DNA of 64,000 nt from Siphonodentalium dalli (Eukaryota > Mollusca > Scaphopoda > Gadilida > Siphonodentaliidae). Every line of letters begins with the position of its first letter. The first letter of the stretch is position 1. Shown in pieces: positions 61,478-64,000 of this stretch. Below the pieces are notes generated by a model. The model saw only the letters and a program-made list of their open reading frames with translations, ran no database searches and was not told the origin of the DNA. The DNA lies in assembly GCA_032622095.1 (NCBI GenBank), contig CP136061.1, positions 84,604,324-84,668,323 of the forward strand, given 5' to 3'. A program made the translations under genes and the position numbers.

Positions 61478-61829
61478 TAAAAATGTAAGAAAAAATTATA
61501 AAATTGTTAAAGAATGTAAGAAAAATGGTAAAAAGTGTTAAAAAAAAGATTTTTTTAGGCCAATGCATTCTCTTATATATGCGAGGCGACATATGGTCGA
61601 CTCGCATATATAAGAGAATGCATTGGCACAGGGCATAACTGTAATCATCACAATGTGGTCAATGAACCGGTTCCATGCTATTCATATTTGTATGGTGTTA
61701 TTGAGACAGACCGAAGATATTTTAGGCTGTTGAAGCTTTATTTGGGCGGTTTTATCCTTCTGTTGGGTAAAGGGTTAATACTTGGCTTGAAGCTGACTAT
61801 GTCAAAATAGCTGTCGCAGAGGAGGAATA

Positions 61830-62935
61830 CTTAGTTAAAGTGGACTATTCCTCCTCAAAACAGATATTACAGTCTGTATAATTTCACCACGAAAGGGACC
61901 CTGGTAAATGTACAACAAATATTACAGTCTATATAATTTCACCACTACATGTAAATGGACCCAATGTACCCGCCGTGGGTAGATGTACAACAAATATTAC
62001 AGTCTGTATAATTTCACCACTAAAGGGACCCAATGTACCCACCATGGGTAGATGTACAACAAATATTACAGTCTGTATAATTTCACTACTAAAGGGACCC
62101 AATGTACTCACCGTGGGTAAATGTACAACAAATATTACAGTCTATATAATTTCACCACTAAAGGGACCCAATGTACCCACCATGGGTAGATGTACAACAA
62201 ATATTACAGTCTGTATAATTTCACCACTAAAGGGACCCAATGTACTCACCGTGGGTAAATGTACAACAAATATTACAGTCTGTATAATTTTACCACTAAA
62301 GTGACCCAATGTACTCGCCGTGGGTAAATGTACAACAAATATTACAGTCTGTATAATTTTACTACTTAAGGGACCCAATGTACTCACCGTGGGTAAATGT
62401 ACAACAAATATTACAGTCTATATAATTTCACCACTAAAGGGATCCAATGTACCCACCATGGGTAGATGTACAACAAATATTACAGTCTGTATAATTTCAC
62501 CACGAAAGGGACCCAATGTACTCACTGTGGGTAAATGTACAACAAATATTACAGTCTGTATAATTTCACCACTAAATGGACCCAATGTACTCACTATGGG
62601 TAGATGCACAACAAATATTACAGTCTGTATAATTTCACCACTAAAGGGACCCAATGTACTCACCGTGGGTAAATGTACAACAGATATTACAGCCCGTATA
62701 ATTTCACTACTAAAGGGACCCAATGTACTCGCCATGGGTAAATGTAAATGTGCAAAAAATATAAAAGTATGTATAAACATAACCACTAAAGGGACCCAAC
62801 ATACTCGCCATGGGTAAATGTAAATGTGCAAAAATATAAAAAATATATATAACCTCAACTCTAAAGGGACCCAACGTACTCGCAGCGGGTAAATGTACAA
62901 AAAAACATAAAAGTCTGCATACGGTAAGCTAACAT
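61830..62935. repeat. 69-bp minisatellite, main block (~15 units)
   Basis: Unit: GGGTAAATGTACAACAAATA, TTACAGTCTGTATAATTTCA, CCACTAAAGGGACCCAATGT, ACTCACCGT. 69 is divisible by 3, giving long stop-free frames on both strands that are not genes. It lies 5' of TPRA1; a related 30-bp array lies in intron 4. Confidence 0.94.
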
Positions 62936-62944
62936 CACCATTAA

Positions 62945-63929
62945 CAGGTCGGGCACACATCAAAAATGGTCTACGTAGCTCGTTTTGTCTACTGTAGCCT
63001 GATTGAGCTACGTTTTTAATGTGATTTACACACCTCCATCGATTTAATACTGCCATACCACGAAAGAAGCGCATTTCGAATTTTCGATCATTAGTTGTGT
63101 ACCACTATCACGTCTACAAAGAAGCAAATAACTCTACGACTCACCACGGCTTAGGCGCAATTAACGATGTTTTAGTTAAGACCTGTTTAATACCGTTAAA
63201 GTAGTGCGTTTCTCGAAAATATAAGATTTTGTCATAAAAACTAGGAAAATATCCATTTGTTTTTGCAGATTATTTCCTTTTGAAGTTCAAGAACGTTCAG
63301 TTTATGTGGCTTACCTGATTGGATAAATCGAACAGCTTCACTCAGAGACGACTATTTGTGAAATGTATTGCGAACGCCATTCAGAGAAGACAAGTACGGA
63401 GGCTCACTTCACAACCCTACTGTGAAATTTGGAAGCACCTCGTGTAACATTGCAGTTATACAAATTAATACGGTTGTCCATTTGTTGTTCCGTACATTCC
63501 AACAGATAGATTTTACATTGAAATCCTATTAAGAACGTACCATAAATCGCTGGCATAAACACAACCAATCAGATTATAGCTGTTTGCGAACACAATTGCG
63601 AACGGGACTTCCTGAAATTGGATGAAGATTTTCATTTGATCAACAGATTATGATGATTGTTTCTTACAGTTTCTCATGGTAAATTACCCAAAACAGATTG
63701 ATTTTTAATCGCTCAAAAGGTATTAAAGCTGTGGTGAGTCGTTGAGTTTTTTGCTTCTTTGTAGACGTGATATTGGTACACAACTAATGACTGAAAATTC
63801 GAAATGCGTTTCTTTCGTGGTACGTCAGTAATCGATGGAGGTGTGTAAATCACATTAAAAACATAGCTCCATCGGGCTACATTAGACAAAACGAGCTACG
63901 TAGACCGTTTTTGATGTGTGCCCGACCTG
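62945..63929. mobile_element. 985-bp foldback element in the 69-bp array
   Basis: Ends CAGGTCGGGCACACATCAAA and its inverse; arms ~200 bp (to ~63160 and from ~63730). ATTAA / ACTAA on the two sides may be a 5-bp target duplication. The array resumes at 63930. No ORF. Confidence 0.85.
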
Positions 63930-64000
63930 ACTAAAGGGACCCAATGCACTCGCAGCCGGGTAAATATACAAAATACATAAAAGTCTGTATATCCTCACCA
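63930..64000. repeat. 69-bp minisatellite, continuation at window end
   Basis: CTAAAGGGACCCAATGCACT and AAGTCTGTATATCCTCACCA continue the array beyond the window. Confidence 0.9.

Larger units (their letters stand above)
59222..61778. mobile_element. Family b TTAA MITE split by element F copy 2
   Basis: TTAA-CCCTTTACCCAAC and first hairpin (59252-59320) on the left; second hairpin (61559-61627) and TTGGGTAAAGGG-TTAA on the right. Without 59384-61477 it would match the complete copy at 31090-31526. Confidence 0.85.

Noticed and set aside
61929-63074. ORFs of 109-218 codons on both strands
   Set aside because: Artefacts of a 69-bp tandem repeat whose period is divisible by 3.

Overview
This is animal DNA: AT-rich, intron-rich, and packed with short non-autonomous transposons and minisatellites, with no dense gene arrangement on either strand. 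Several repeats have the plan of the pearl / Helentron-associated elements known from oysters and other bivalves: short inverted ends, a core of ~160-bp tandem units, and a GGAC/GACA microsatellite. A marine mollusc, probably a bivalve, is the best guess. This is inferred from repeat style and not from a species-specific marker.

One host gene can be assembled. On the minus strand, ten exons between 59012 and 19263 join with consistent splice sites and phases into a 391-codon reading frame. I identify it as the orthologue of TPRA1 (GPR175/TPRA40; seven-transmembrane Tmemb_40 family). Its coding sequence is 1176 nt spread over about 40 kb, so almost the whole window from 19 to 59 kb is TPRA1 intron filled with repeats.

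The most unusual observation is at the exon borders. Beside exons 1, 2, 4, 7 and 9, sequence that includes part of the exon and its splice site is tandemly copied, from 2 to about 13 times. Exon 10 has a partial copy in the 3' flank, and exon 8 has a ~41-unit minisatellite abutting its acceptor. Some copies carry a usable-looking in-frame alternative donor (exons 2 and 4).

Layout. 1-19 kb (downstream of TPRA1): foldback and TTAA-flanked MITEs, the 3' end of a CR1/L2-like LINE whose coding region contains a 38-bp coding minisatellite, pearl-like tandem elements, clusters of AATGAGGTCCCC-hairpin MITEs, and a solo LTR (17317-18425). 19-31 kb: TPRA1 exons 10 to 7, three large minisatellites and a Helitron (24148-25913) inserted in one of them. 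31-48 kb: exons 6 to 2, a hAT element with 8-bp target duplication, a decayed FLYWCH/MULE transposon (41845-43601) and nested pearl-like elements. 48-59 kb: intron 1, with an exon-1-derived minisatellite split by a 5.35-kb long-inverted-repeat element that itself holds a second MULE (54035-55613), then exon 1. 59-64 kb: a TTAA MITE split by a composite insert, and a 69-bp minisatellite split by a foldback element.

The transposons are heavily nested, and most target-site duplications can be read directly. No rRNA, tRNA or CRISPR was recognised. Repeat-unit counts are by eye.
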